A stretch of 64,000 nucleotides of DNA from positions 868,001 through 932,000 of the forward strand of contig NZ_JTAN02000021.1 of NCBI RefSeq assembly GCF_000949135.2. Direction: 5' to 3'. The translations under genes were made by a program, and so were the position numbers. Numbering within the stretch: position 1 is the first letter of the stretch; each line of letters starts with the position of its first letter. This stretch comes from Burkholderia sp. USMB20 (GTDB taxonomy: Bacteria; Pseudomonadota; Gammaproteobacteria; Burkholderiales; Burkholderiaceae). This document shows positions 42,300 through 51,307 of this stretch, piece after piece. The notes below the pieces were generated by a model. It did not search any database, had not been told where the DNA came from, and was given only the letters and a program-made list of their open reading frames with translations.

Positions 42300-43391
42300 A
42301 TGACCAGCGACCTCACCCGCCCGCCCGGCAGCCTGCAGGCGGCGTTCGACGCCTTGCACGTGCCGCCCACGCCGCACGCCGACACCCCCGCGATGGTCCT
42401 GCTCGTCGACGACCAGACGATCGTCGCGGAAGCCATCCGGCGCGCACTCGTCGACGAGGACGGCATCGACTTCCACTACTGCCCGCGCTCGGACGACGCG
42501 CTGGCGACCGCGATCGAGACGCGGCCGACCGTGATCCTGCAGGATCTCGTGATGCCCGGCATCGACGGGCTGAGCCTCGTGAAGGCATACCGCGCGAATC
42601 CGGCGACGCGTGACGTGCCGATCATCGTGCTGTCGACGCAGGAAGAGCCGGTGATCAAGAGCGCCGCGTTCGCGGCCGGCGCGAACGACTATCTCGTGAA
42701 ACTGCCCGACCGCATCGAGCTGGCCGCGCGGATCCGCTATCACTCGCGCTCGTACATGAACCTGCTGCAGCGCGACGAGGCCTACCGCGCGCTGCGGCAA
42801 TCGCAGCAGCAACTGCTCGAGGCCAATCTCGAACTGCGGCGCCTCACGCATTCGGACGGCCTGACCGGGCTGTCGAACCGCCGCTATCTCGACGAATACC
42901 TGGCCGCCGAATGGCGGCGCGGCACGCGCGAGCGCAGCGAGCTGTCGCTGCTGATGATCGACGTCGACAACTTCAAGCTGTACAACGACACGTACGGCCA
43001 CGTGTCGGGCGACAGCGTGCTCAAGCAGGTCGCGACGACCATCGAACGCTGTCTCGGGCAGTCCGGCGATCTCGCCGCGCGTTTCGGCGGCGAGGAGTTC
43101 GCGGTCGTGATGCCGGCCACGTCGCCGGGCGCCGCGCGGCTGCTCGGCGAGAAGATCCGCCTCGCGGTCGAGTCGCTGCGGCTCGAGCATGTGCACGCGT
43201 CGACGGGCCGCTACGTGACGATCAGCATCGGCGGCGCGAGCATCGTGCCGGCCCCCGGCCTGCCGACCACCGCTCTGATCGAGGCGGCCGATCGCGCGCT
43301 GTATCGCGCGAAGCACGACGGCAAGAATCGCGTCGAGATCGACGCGCCGCCGGCGCCCCCGGTTCCGCCGGCCGGCGGCGGTTTCGCCTGA
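42300..43391 (+). CDS. wspR: WspR-like response regulator diguanylate cyclase
   Basis: A 363-residue receiver-GGDEF protein. The receiver (residues 30-150) has VLLVDDQTIVAEAIRRAL, the phosphoacceptor Asp in TVILQDLVMPGIDG and the family-specific IKSAAFAAGANDYLVKLPDRIELAARIRYH (in parts). The GGDEF domain has the active motif ARFGGEEFAV. Closely WspR-like throughout, it makes cyclic di-GMP when phosphorylated. The inhibitory I-site RxxD expected five residues before GGEEF reads QSGD, so product inhibition may be lost. Immediately downstream lies a convergent GGDEF-EAL gene. Confidence 0.88.
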   Translation: MTSDLTRPPGSLQAAFDALHVPPTPHADTPAMVLLVDDQTIVAEAIRRALVDEDGIDFHYCPRSDDALATAIETRPTVILQDLVMPGIDGLSLVKAYRANPATRDVPIIVLSTQEEPVIKSAAFAAGANDYLVKLPDRIELAARIRYHSRSYMNLLQRDEAYRALRQSQQQLLEANLELRRLTHSDGLTGLSNRRYLDEYLAAEWRRGTRERSELSLLMIDVDNFKLYNDTYGHVSGDSVLKQVATTIERCLGQSGDLAARFGGEEFAVVMPATSPGAARLLGEKIRLAVESLRLEHVHASTGRYVTISIGGASIVPAPGLPTTALIEAADRALYRAKHDGKNRVEIDAPPAPPVPPAGGGFA

Positions 43392-43395
43392 ACGC

Positions 43396-45645
43396 CTACA
43401 CGGTGACGAGCCGGCGCGCGTAATCGGTCGGATCGAGCGGCCGGCCGAACAGGTAGCCCTGCTGCATGTCGCAGCCGATCTGCTGCAGGAACCACGACTG
43501 CGCCTGGGTCTCGACGCCTTCCGCGGTGACCTTCATCCCGAGGGAATGCGCCATCGCGACGACGGCCTGCGTGATCGCGACCGAGTCGCGATGATCGGGC
43601 ACGCCCGATACGAACGAACGGTCGACCTTCAGGTTGTGCAGCGGGAAACGCTTCAGGTAGGCGAGCGACGAGTAGCCGGTGCCGAAATCGTCGACCGAGA
43701 TCCGCACGTTCATGTCCGTGAGCGCTTCGAGCATCGGCAGCACGGTGTCCGTGTCGTTCATCAGTAGTCCTTCGGTAATCTCCAGTTCGAGCGCCCCCGG
43801 ATCGAGCTGCGTCTGCGCGAGGCAGTGGTAGACCGACTCGACGAGCCCCTCGTGGAACTGCCGCGGCGACAGGTTGACCGCGAGCGTCAGGTCGGGCGCG
43901 ATCGTGCGGCGCCATTCGGCGGCCTGCCGGCAGGCCGTTTCGAGCACCCACTGGCCGATCGCGACGATCAGCCCGGTATCTTCCGCGACCGGAATGAATT
44001 CCGCCGGCGACATCGGCCCGAGTTCGGGGCTCGTCCAGCGCAGCAACGCTTCGGCGCCGACCGTGCGGCCGCTGCGCGCGTCGACGACCGGCTGGTACGC
44101 GAGCCGCAGCATGTCCGACGAGAACGCGCGCCGCAGCGACTGCTCGATCGCGAAGCGGCGTTGGAGGCGCTGGTTCAGCTGCGCGGTGAAGAACGTGAAG
44201 TGGTTGCGGCCGCGCTGCTTCGCGTCGTACATCGCGGAGTCGGCGTTGCGCATCAGCGTGACCGAATCGTCGCCGTCGCGCGGCGCGACGCTGATGCCGA
44301 TCGACACGCCGAGCCAGTATTCGTTGTTCGCGATCTCGAACGGCTGCGCGATCGTGTCGATCACCTCGCGCGCGAGCACGGCCAGCTCGTCGGGATCGTC
44401 GCAGTGGTCGACGAGGATCACGAACTCGTCGCCGCCGACGCGCGTGAGCGCGTGGCGCCCGCCCGCGCAGGCCGCGAGGCGCGCCGCGACACTGCGCAAG
44501 AGCGCGTCGCCGGCCTCGTGGCCGGCCGTGTCGTTGACCTTCTTGAAGCCGACGAGATCGAGGAACAGGATCGCGACATGCGCAGGCCCGGCCGCCGCCT
44601 CGCGCGCGCCGAACAGCTCGCGCATCCGTTCGGAGAGCCAGCGCCGGTTGTAGAGGCCCGTCAGCGCGTCGCGCGTCGCCAGGTAGCGCAGTTGCTGCTG
44701 CGCTTCGCGCACGGGGCCGATGTCGTGAAACGACACGAGCACCGATTCGGGCTGCGTCTCGCCCGGTTTCACGATCGGCACCGCGTTGCCGCGCACCCAG
44801 ATGACGTCGCCGTCGGCGAGCCCGAAGCCGACCGAGTAGTCGAGCTGCGGCATGGCCGTGGTGAACGCGAGCCGGCTCGGCCAGTCGTCGGGGGCGAGCG
44901 GTGTGCCGTCCTCGCGCAGCTTGTACAGGATCACCGTCGACAGCCGGCGGCCGACGAGGTCGCCCTTCGCACGCATCATCCGGTTCGCGCTCGGATTGCT
45001 CGCGATCACGATGCCGTCGCGCGACACGACGAGAATCCCTTCGTTCAGGCTGTTGACGACCAGGCGGTGATGTTCCTCGCTGCGCGCGAGCTGCCGCGCG
45101 ATCCAGTCCTGGTGCACCGCGAGGCCGACGCTGTTGCCGATATCGCGCAGCAGGTCGGTTTCGGTGTCGGTGGGCCGCCGCGGCGTACGGTGATAGACGG
45201 CGAATGCGCCGAGCACGGTGCCCGTATCGTCCAGGAACGGCACCGACCAGCACGCGCGCAGGCCGTGCGGCAACGCGAACGAACGGTAGGCAGCCCACAG
45301 CGGATCGGTTTCGATGTCTTCGACGGCGATCATCCGGCGCTCGAACATCGCCGTGCCGCACGAGCCCGCGGCGGGCCCGATCGATGCGCCGTCGATCGCC
45401 GCGCTGTACTGCACGGGCAGCGACGGTGCGGCACCGACGTGCACGTGCACGCCGTCCGCGTCGAGCAGCAGGATCGTGCACGACGCGCCGTCGCCGAGCA
45501 GCGCCTCGGCGCGCCGGCAGACCTCGACGAGCAGTTCCGGCAGTGGTGTATTGCGTGTGATCAGCCTCAGCACGCTTTGCTCGGATGCGAGCACTTCCGC
45601 TGCGAGGCCGAGACTGTAGCGAGAACTTTGCGGTTCGGTATTCAA
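43396..45645 (-). CDS. GAF-PAS-GGDEF-EAL cyclic di-GMP protein
   Basis: A 749-residue cytosolic protein. A GAF-like domain spans about residues 10-190 (LLLDADGVHVHVGA), PAS spans 195-320, and GGDEF spans 330-480 with the intact motif RVGGDEFVI. EAL spans about 500-749 with GAEALLRW, ITEGLLM, DDFGTGYSSLAYL and AEGVETQAQ. All catalytic EAL acidic residues appear present, so it may be a phosphodiesterase with GTP-modulated input. The TTG at 45645 with GCAGGA upstream is the best start, because sequence further upstream in frame is not domain-like. Confidence 0.85.
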   Translation of the reverse strand: MNTEPQSSRYSLGLAAEVLASEQSVLRLITRNTPLPELLVEVCRRAEALLGDGASCTILLLDADGVHVHVGAAPSLPVQYSAAIDGASIGPAAGSCGTAMFERRMIAVEDIETDPLWAAYRSFALPHGLRACWSVPFLDDTGTVLGAFAVYHRTPRRPTDTETDLLRDIGNSVGLAVHQDWIARQLARSEEHHRLVVNSLNEGILVVSRDGIVIASNPSANRMMRAKGDLVGRRLSTVILYKLREDGTPLAPDDWPSRLAFTTAMPQLDYSVGFGLADGDVIWVRGNAVPIVKPGETQPESVLVSFHDIGPVREAQQQLRYLATRDALTGLYNRRWLSERMRELFGAREAAAGPAHVAILFLDLVGFKKVNDTAGHEAGDALLRSVAARLAACAGGRHALTRVGGDEFVILVDHCDDPDELAVLAREVIDTIAQPFEIANNEYWLGVSIGISVAPRDGDDSVTLMRNADSAMYDAKQRGRNHFTFFTAQLNQRLQRRFAIEQSLRRAFSSDMLRLAYQPVVDARSGRTVGAEALLRWTSPELGPMSPAEFIPVAEDTGLIVAIGQWVLETACRQAAEWRRTIAPDLTLAVNLSPRQFHEGLVESVYHCLAQTQLDPGALELEITEGLLMNDTDTVLPMLEALTDMNVRISVDDFGTGYSSLAYLKRFPLHNLKVDRSFVSGVPDHRDSVAITQAVVAMAHSLGMKVTAEGVETQAQSWFLQQIGCDMQQGYLFGRPLDPTDYARRLVTV

Positions 45646-45909
45646 GATGAATCCTGCCGTCAGTTCGACCGGGTCTGATGCGCCCGATTCGTAGCGATTC
45701 TTCGTGCCGTATATCGCCCCGAGTCGACTCGCCCCCCCGGTGCGCCCCCATTGCACGCCGGTCACGGCGCGCCAAAATATATTTAACACCAATCCGCGCC
45801 CGCTGGCGTACCCGCGCGCATCGAGGGTATACGCGTGGTCGCGGCCGGCGGGACGCCGCCGCGATTTGTCAGACGATTACTTATAGCGCACCGCCCCCGC
45901 CGGCCGCCG

Positions 45910-46803
45910 TCAGTCCTTGCGGATGTGTTCGGCGAGGAAGTCGATCAGCAGCCGCACGCGCGGCAGGAGCCCGCGCCGGGACGGGAACACCGCGTGAATC
46001 ACGCCGCCCTTCGGCGCCCACCCCGGCAGCACGTCGATCAGCGTGCCGTCGCGCAGGTCGTCCTCGATGACCATGCACGGCAACTGGACGATGCCGACGC
46101 CATGAATCGCCGCGTCGCGCAACGCGTGCATGTCGTCGGAGATGTAGCGCGGATGATGGCGCAGCTGCGCCTGCTCGCCGTTCGGCCCGACCAGCTGCCA
46201 CACGTGCTGCCGCGGCGGCCCCCAGTCGAGGCTCGGCTCGCCGGCCAGCTCGGCCGGGTCGGCCGGCACCGTGCGTCCGGCCAGCCACTGCGGCGCGGCC
46301 ACCAGCCGCTGCGGGCTGTCGCCGAGAATCCGCATCACGAGGTCGCTGTCCTCCAGTGGCGGGAAACGCACGCGCAGCGCCAGGTCGAAGCCTTCGCTCA
46401 GCAGGTCGACCCGGCGGTTCGTCGCTTCGAGATGCACGTGTACCGCCGGATGAATCGCCATGAAGCGCGCGACGAGCTCGCTCACGCGATATTCGAGCAG
46501 CGCGGTCGGGCAGCTCACGCGGACGATCCCGCGCGGCTCCGCGTGCCGGCGCTCGATCACCTCGCGCGCCGCGTCGGCCTCGACCAGCACCGCGAGGCAG
46601 CGTTCGTAGAATTCGCGGCCGGTTTCCGTGACCGTGAAATGACGCGTCGTCCGCTGCAGCAGCCGCACGTCGTAGTGCGCTTCCAGCGCGGCGATGCGCC
46701 GGCTCAGCGTCGACTTCGGGACATCCAGCGCCCGCCCCGCCTGCGTGAAGCCGCCGTGCTCGACCACCTTCACGAAATAGTAGAGGTCGTTCAGGTCATC
46801 CAT
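45910..46803 (-). CDS. LysR-family regulator divergent from the isochorismatase-like gene
   Basis: A 297-residue LysR protein of the LrhA/DmlR-like group. The winged helix is at residues 1-60 (LNDLYYFVKVVEHGGFTQAGRALDVPKSTLSRRI), and the effector domain follows (PRGIVRVSCPTALLEYRVSELVARF). Two LysR-type half-palindromes, GTTC-N8-GAAC (46808-46823) and TTC-N10-GAA (46834-46849), lie in the divergent region and probably mediate autoregulation and control of the hydrolase gene. Confidence 0.88.
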   Translation of the reverse strand: MDDLNDLYYFVKVVEHGGFTQAGRALDVPKSTLSRRIAALEAHYDVRLLQRTTRHFTVTETGREFYERCLAVLVEADAAREVIERRHAEPRGIVRVSCPTALLEYRVSELVARFMAIHPAVHVHLEATNRRVDLLSEGFDLALRVRFPPLEDSDLVMRILGDSPQRLVAAPQWLAGRTVPADPAELAGEPSLDWGPPRQHVWQLVGPNGEQAQLRHHPRYISDDMHALRDAAIHGVGIVQLPCMVIEDDLRDGTLIDVLPGWAPKGGVIHAVFPSRRGLLPRVRLLIDFLAEHIRKD

Positions 46804-47103
46804 GATTGTTCCACCCATAGAACACTGACGGCATTCTACGGGACTGGAAACCCGGTTGTTGCGCGCATAGCATCGTTCTTCGATGGGGATCGATTGCGCG
46901 AACGCGACCGGAGATTTTCCCTGACGGGCGCCTCGCGCGCCGAATCGATTGACTAAGCTTGGAGCATTCGCCCGCCGCGCGCACCGTATCGGACGTGTGC
47001 GACAGCGCGGGCGCCCCGCCGCGACGACGATCCCGACGCCGCGGCCGCCCACCCTGGATCCTCGGGATTTCTCTCACTTCCTGTCCTGTTTCTGGAGGCA
47101 ACC

Positions 47104-47742
47104 ATGGCAAGCGAACCGATTCGCGATCCCGCGAACGACCACCTGCTCACCCCGCGGAACGCAGCGTTCATCGTCATCGACTACCAGCCGGTCCAGGTGA
47201 ACTCGATTGCATCGATGGATCGCCAGCTGCTGATCAACAACATCGTCGGCGCATCGAAGGCCGCGGTCGCGTACGACCTGCCGATCGTCCACTCGACCGT
47301 CAACGTGAAGACCGGCCTGAACAAGCCGCCGATCCCGCAACTGCGCGCCGCGCTCGAAGGCTATCCGACCTACGACCGCACCAGCATCAACTCGTGGGAA
47401 GACGTCGAGTTCCGCAAGGCCGTCGAGGCCACCGGCCGCAAGAAACTGATCATGACCGCGCTGTGGACCGAAGCGTGCCTGACCTTCCCCGCGCTCGACG
47501 CGCTGAAGGCCGGCTACGAAGTCTATGTGGTCGTCGATGCGGTCGGCGGCACGTCGGTCGCCGCGCACGAAGCCGCGCTGCGCCGCATCGAGCAGGCCGG
47601 CGGCCAGATGATCAGCGTCGCGCAGCTGTTCTGCGAACTGCAGCGCGACTGGGCGCGCAGCGCAACCGTCCCCGCGTTCATCAACCTGTTCATCGAAACC
47701 GGCGGCACCGCGGGCATCCAGTTCTCGTACGACAAGAGCTGA
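47104..47742 (+). CDS. Isochorismatase-family hydrolase (YcaC-like)
   Basis: A 212-residue cysteine hydrolase of the isochorismatase fold. The catalytic Asp is in FIVIDYQPVQ, the Lys appears in VNVKTGLN, and the nucleophile Cys is in ALWTEACLTFPALDALKAGYEVYVVVDAVGG (in parts). YcaC-type members form octamers and have unknown natural substrates. It is divergent from a LysR gene 300 bases away, with the ribosome-binding site GGAGGCAACC before the ATG. Confidence 0.9.
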   Translation: MASEPIRDPANDHLLTPRNAAFIVIDYQPVQVNSIASMDRQLLINNIVGASKAAVAYDLPIVHSTVNVKTGLNKPPIPQLRAALEGYPTYDRTSINSWEDVEFRKAVEATGRKKLIMTALWTEACLTFPALDALKAGYEVYVVVDAVGGTSVAAHEAALRRIEQAGGQMISVAQLFCELQRDWARSATVPAFINLFIETGGTAGIQFSYDKS

Positions 47743-48391
47743 GCCGCGACGGCGCATGCCGTTTCGCGCGGTTGCGACCGTCCGGATACCGGCGGTCGCA
47801 ACCGCGACACCACCCTGCATCGACGCATTCCCTCCGATCCGTTACGAATACGCACGCACATCGCGGCGTTCCAGGCCCGCGACCGGGATGCCGTAGACAC
47901 GGTGGAGGTCTATCGCCTCGATCAGATCGCCTGACGCCCGCCGCCGCGCCGGCAAGCACCGGCAGCGATTCGCAGATCGCGCCGCCCCTGGCGGCGGCGC
48001 GATCGATCGTTCCATGCACGGAACACTGAGGACCATCCGGCCCGGCTATCGACACGCGACACGTTCCACTACGCTTGGACTCATACGGATTGCCAACGGC
48101 ATCGGACTCGCATCAAGCTCGCGTAACCCGCCGCGCCCCCGCACTGCCCGTTCGCGCCGCGTTGCAGCGCAGCCGCGCGAAGTCGTTCGCGCGGCCGCGA
48201 CATGCCGGCGGCGCGTTGCGTTTCCCACGCGTCGCAGCCGTTTCGGCGCATGCCGCCGCGCGCCGCGCTTTCGTCACACGATTCGCGCCGCCGGCCGCCG
48301 CCGTCGCGTCGCCCGTCGATCGCCTCGGCATGCGTGGCAGCGCAGCAAACCGCCGCCCTTTACTCATGCCCGACGCCCCTCGGACAGCATC
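47743..48391. other. 649-base region without a recognised gene
   Basis: Between the hydrolase and the next LysR gene, both on the plus strand. On the minus strand a short frame ends GDLIEAIDLHRVYGIPVAGLERRDVRAY near 47842. It could be a remnant C-terminus, but no family is recognisable. The remainder (48080-48370) is GC-rich with high Ala/Arg coding potential in all frames, which is typical of non-coding high-GC DNA. Confidence 0.35.
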
Positions 48392-49354
48392 ATGAAATCC
48401 CTGAACATAGACGATATCCAGGCCTTCCTGTTCGCCGTCGAGCGGCAAAGCATCACCGAATCCGCACGCCGGCTCGGCCTGTCGAAGTCCGTCGTCAGCA
48501 AGCGCATCAGCGACCTCGAGCGCACGCTCGGCGTGCAGCTGCTGATGCGCTCGACCCGCAACGTAACGCCGACCGAAGACGGCATGATCTTCTATCGTGC
48601 CGCGTCGGAATCGATGCGCCGGCTCGTCGACGTCGCCGAGGAAATCGCGGAACGCTCGCACGGACTGTGCGGCGAGCTGCGCATCACGTCGCCGGTGAGT
48701 CTCACTCGCCGCCTGCTCGGGCCGGCGGTCGCGGCCTTCGCCGCCGCGCATCCGCAGCTGCGCGTCACGCTCGACACCGACGATCGCACGATGAACCTCG
48801 AAGTCGAGCGCTTCGACGTCGCGATCCGCTCCGCGCGACTGCCCGACAGCGCGCTGATCGCACGCCGCGTCGCCGCATGCGAGCGCGTCGTCGTCTGCAG
48901 TCCCGACTACCTCGCCGCTCACGGCGAACCGGACTCGATCGACGCGCTGCTCGAGCACCGCTGCCTGAACTACAGCCATACGGCGCCGTCGGCCACCTGG
49001 ACGTTCACGACGCCCGGCAGCCTCGGCAAGCCGCGCGCGATCAGCCCGGGCAGCGTGTTCCTGTCCAACAACGGCGAAACGCTGTGCGACGCCGCGGTGC
49101 AAGGCATCGGCATCGCGATGCTGCCGCGCTACATCGCGGACGACTGCCTGCGCGACGGCCGGCTGGTGCGCGTGCTCGCCGATGAAGCACCGCAGGACGA
49201 AGTGATCTACGCGGTCTATCCGCGCAATCCGTACGCGAGCAACAAGCTGAAGCTGTTCATCGAACACGTGCGCATCGCGCTGCTCGATCCGCCGTCGTCC
49301 GCCGGCACGGACAAGGAGCTGCATGCCGAAATGCTGTCGACGGATTCCGTCTGA
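48392..49354 (+). CDS. LysR-family regulator upstream of the FUSC/HlyD scar
   Basis: A 320-residue LysR protein. The winged helix is IDDIQAFLFAVERQSITESARRLGLSKSVVSKRI, and the effector domain follows (LCGELRITSPVSLTRRLLGPAV). It starts at the ATG at 48392. The scarred efflux genes lie 57 bases downstream on the same strand. An AaeR-like role controlling that former efflux operon is plausible from position only. Confidence 0.87.
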   Translation: MKSLNIDDIQAFLFAVERQSITESARRLGLSKSVVSKRISDLERTLGVQLLMRSTRNVTPTEDGMIFYRAASESMRRLVDVAEEIAERSHGLCGELRITSPVSLTRRLLGPAVAAFAAAHPQLRVTLDTDDRTMNLEVERFDVAIRSARLPDSALIARRVAACERVVVCSPDYLAAHGEPDSIDALLEHRCLNYSHTAPSATWTFTTPGSLGKPRAISPGSVFLSNNGETLCDAAVQGIGIAMLPRYIADDCLRDGRLVRVLADEAPQDEVIYAVYPRNPYASNKLKLFIEHVRIALLDPPSSAGTDKELHAEMLSTDSV

Positions 49355-49411
49355 CGCGATGCGCGCCACCGTGTCGCCGCCGTCCCGCCGGATCCGTCCT
49401 GCCGTCACGCC

Positions 49412-49912
49412 ATGCCGCGGACCAAGCCCGCGCTAGCCAGGCCTGTCAACGCAGCGGCGTTCGCTCGCATGCTGCTCGGCATGAGCCGCGAATACGGCCG
49501 AACCGACGGCGCGCGCCTGTTCCATGTCGCGAAGACCGTCGTTGCCGTCGTGCTGGCAGTGGGCGTGTCGATGCGGCTGGAGCTGGCAGCGCCGCGCATG
49601 GCGATGGTGACGGTCGTGATCCTGATGATGCCGGCGATCCGGCTGCTGTCCGGCGGGCCGTCGCTCACCGGACACGTCGAAAGCGTCGCGCGCGGCATCA
49701 GCGATCGCGACAATCCGGCCGGCGCGACGCTGCTCGCCGACGTCAACCCGATCTTCACGTGGGTGCGGCTCGCGCAGCGCGTGCCGGTCCGGATCCGGCT
49801 GGACGGTATGCCGCGCGACGGCTTCCTCGCGGCGGGCACGACCTGCACGGTCACGCTGCGCCCGATGCCGCACGCGATGGCGCGCGGCACGGCGCCGGAT
49901 ACGCGCCCTTGA
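49412..49912 (+). pseudogene. In-frame deletion fusion of a FUSC permease N-terminus to an HlyD-family C-terminus
   Basis: The open frame encodes 166 residues made of two unrelated parts. Residues about 25-73 (LFHVAKTVVAVVLAVGVSMR to VVILMMP) match the first membrane segments of a FUSC/AaeB-type exporter. Residues about 74-155 (GHVESVARGISDRDN, then WVRLAQRVPVRIRLD, then AGTTCTVTL) match the beta-barrel end of an AaeA/EmrA-like membrane-fusion protein. In intact Burkholderia operons the order is FUSC - DUF1656 - HlyD. A deletion of roughly 2 to 3 kb therefore explains the junction. The product is most likely non-functional. Confidence 0.8.
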
Positions 49913-50262
49913 TGCCGTGGTGCGGCCGTAGGCACAGACGCCCGTGTTCGATATCGGGCAACACCGTGTTCTTGTTCGCGCGCCTTCCGGTGGCCCGGCA
50001 TGCGCTTTTACACTGGGCGTTCGTCGGCGATGCGAGCGGTATGTACTGCGCACCCGCTCCGTCGACGCATCCCGAACCGGCCGCGTCGAGCGCGCGCGGC
50101 CTCGATCGACCCCGCGCCGGCCTCGCCGGCCGGCAGGAGACTGGCAATGGCATTCAGCGTAACTCACGAACTCCGGCGCCGCACCGGGCGGCCGATGCAG
50201 TGCCGTTCGTTGCCGCGCGATGCGGATCGGCGCCGCGGCGGTCGCGCCGAAAGCAATCGATC
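49913..50262. other. Gene-free region before the DUF3331 gene
   Basis: 350 bases after the FUSC/HlyD scar. No family-like translation in any frame and no clear promoter or terminator. It would contain the DUF3331 promoter. Confidence 0.35.
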
Positions 50263-50565
50263 ATGCTGACCGTCTCTTCCGTCGGCATCGCGCCGCGCAT
50301 CTCGTCACCCGGTCGCAGCCAGATTCACGTCACGCTGCTGGAGTGGTCGCACGAATCGCTGCTGGTCCGCTGGGTCGAAAGCGGCCGCCTGCACTACGGC
50401 GAACAGAAATGGCGCCGCGCGGTCGCCCGGCGCGACGGACGGTGCGCGTATTCGGGCCGCGCCATCGTGCAGGGCGAGGCCGTGTTTCGTCCGACCGGCC
50501 GGCCGCGGCCCGCGAATCACCTCGCGATGATCGCGGCAGATGCGGTGGCGTCGCTCGATGCGTGA
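50263..50565 (+). CDS. DUF3331 protein
   Basis: A 100-residue protein with the DUF3331 pattern common in Burkholderia: HVTLLEWSHESLLVRWVESGRLHYGEQKWR, then GRCAYSGRAIVQGEAVFRP and an ANHLAMI(A) helix. The CxxSG stretch is the family hallmark. Function is unknown. The ATG at 50263 is taken as start. Earlier in-frame codons lie in unconserved Ala/Arg-rich sequence. The heptamer repeat begins 20 bases after its stop. Confidence 0.75.
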   Translation: MLTVSSVGIAPRISSPGRSQIHVTLLEWSHESLLVRWVESGRLHYGEQKWRRAVARRDGRCAYSGRAIVQGEAVFRPTGRPRPANHLAMIAADAVASLDA

Positions 50566-51023
50566 TGCGCGGAGCGCGTTGCGCGTTGTGCGTTGTGCGT
50601 TGTGCGTTGTGCGTTGTGCGTTGTGCGTTGTGCGTTGTGCGGAGCGCGTTGCGTTGTGCGTTGCGCGTTGCGTTGTGCGTGGTACGTGGTGTGATGCGGC
50701 GCCGTGTCGTGCAACATTGATCGCGCGGAACGGTACTTGCTGCATCGGCAATTCACTGGCGCGAAGCGAGCCGCGCATCGCCGCGAGCCAAGTCGATCTT
50801 GGCTGCAACGCATCTTTCGCACTCCGGAAGCCCGTTCGCACACGCTTCACCGGATTCGTTGATCAACGAGCGACAGTGCGTCACGCGCATACCGGCTTAT
50901 CGTTCGACGCGATCGCGCGTATCGTCGACCCATGTTGTCCGATCCCGTCGACGTCATCGGCTTCGTTCGCCAACCGGCCGCTCTCGCACGTGTGAACGCG
51001 GCCGTCAAAACAGGAAATTGATC
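50566..51023. other. Gene-free region holding the heptamer repeat
   Basis: 458 bases between the DUF3331 gene and a 66-residue gene. It holds the tandem repeat described separately. The stretch after about 50710 has ordinary composition with no recognisable gene. The promoter of the 51024 gene should be in its last 100 bases. Confidence 0.45.
50586..50641 (+). repeat. Eight perfect tandem copies of TTGTGCG
   Basis: A 56-base array of eight identical 7-base units. It is flanked on both sides by related words: GGAGCGCGTTGCG occurs at 50571 and again at 50641, and two further TTGTGCG-like units follow at about 50654 and 50672. The number of copies is likely to vary between isolates through slipped-strand mispairing. 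It lies 20 bases after the DUF3331 stop and within no recognised gene. Confidence 0.95.
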
Positions 51024-51224
51024 ATGGAATTCGTACTGGACCACTCGCTCGACGAGGATACCGCCCGCGCGGTCGAACATGAAATCTGGCGCGTCGATCC
51101 CGACGCCAAGGTCGAGATCGATCGCGCGACGTCGCACGTGAAGGTCGAGTCGTGGCTGTTCCCCGAGGAATTCGTCGTCGCGTTCGAGGATGCGGGCTAC
51201 AGCGTCAGGATCAAGACTCACTGA
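51024..51224 (+). CDS. Small HMA-like (ferredoxin-fold) protein lacking metal-binding cysteines
   Basis: A 66-residue acidic protein with a beta-alpha-beta-beta-alpha-beta pattern like copper chaperones: FVLDHSLDEDTARAVEHEIWRV, then KVEIDRATSHVKVES, then PEEFVVAFEDAGYSVRI. The MxCxxC metal site is absent (there is no cysteine at all). A role in metal binding is therefore unlikely, and protein interaction is more plausible. The ATG at 51024 follows CAGGAAATTGATC. Confidence 0.6.
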   Translation: MEFVLDHSLDEDTARAVEHEIWRVDPDAKVEIDRATSHVKVESWLFPEEFVVAFEDAGYSVRIKTH

Positions 51225-51307
51225 CGCGCGCCCGGCCGGCGCCGCACGCGAGCGCGACCGTCGCGTTGCGCCGGCGACATTTTCCGCGCCGGCCGGCGGC
51301 CCGCCGC

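Noticed and set aside
47842-48036. Minus-strand frame ending in AIDLHRVYGIPVAGLERRDVRAYS
   Set aside because: Too short and without a family match. It could be random coding potential of GC-rich DNA.
50540-50995. Long plus-strand frames encoding repeated ALCVVRC-like peptides over the heptamer array
   Set aside because: They are translations of the tandem repeat itself and have no start or stop context expected of a gene.
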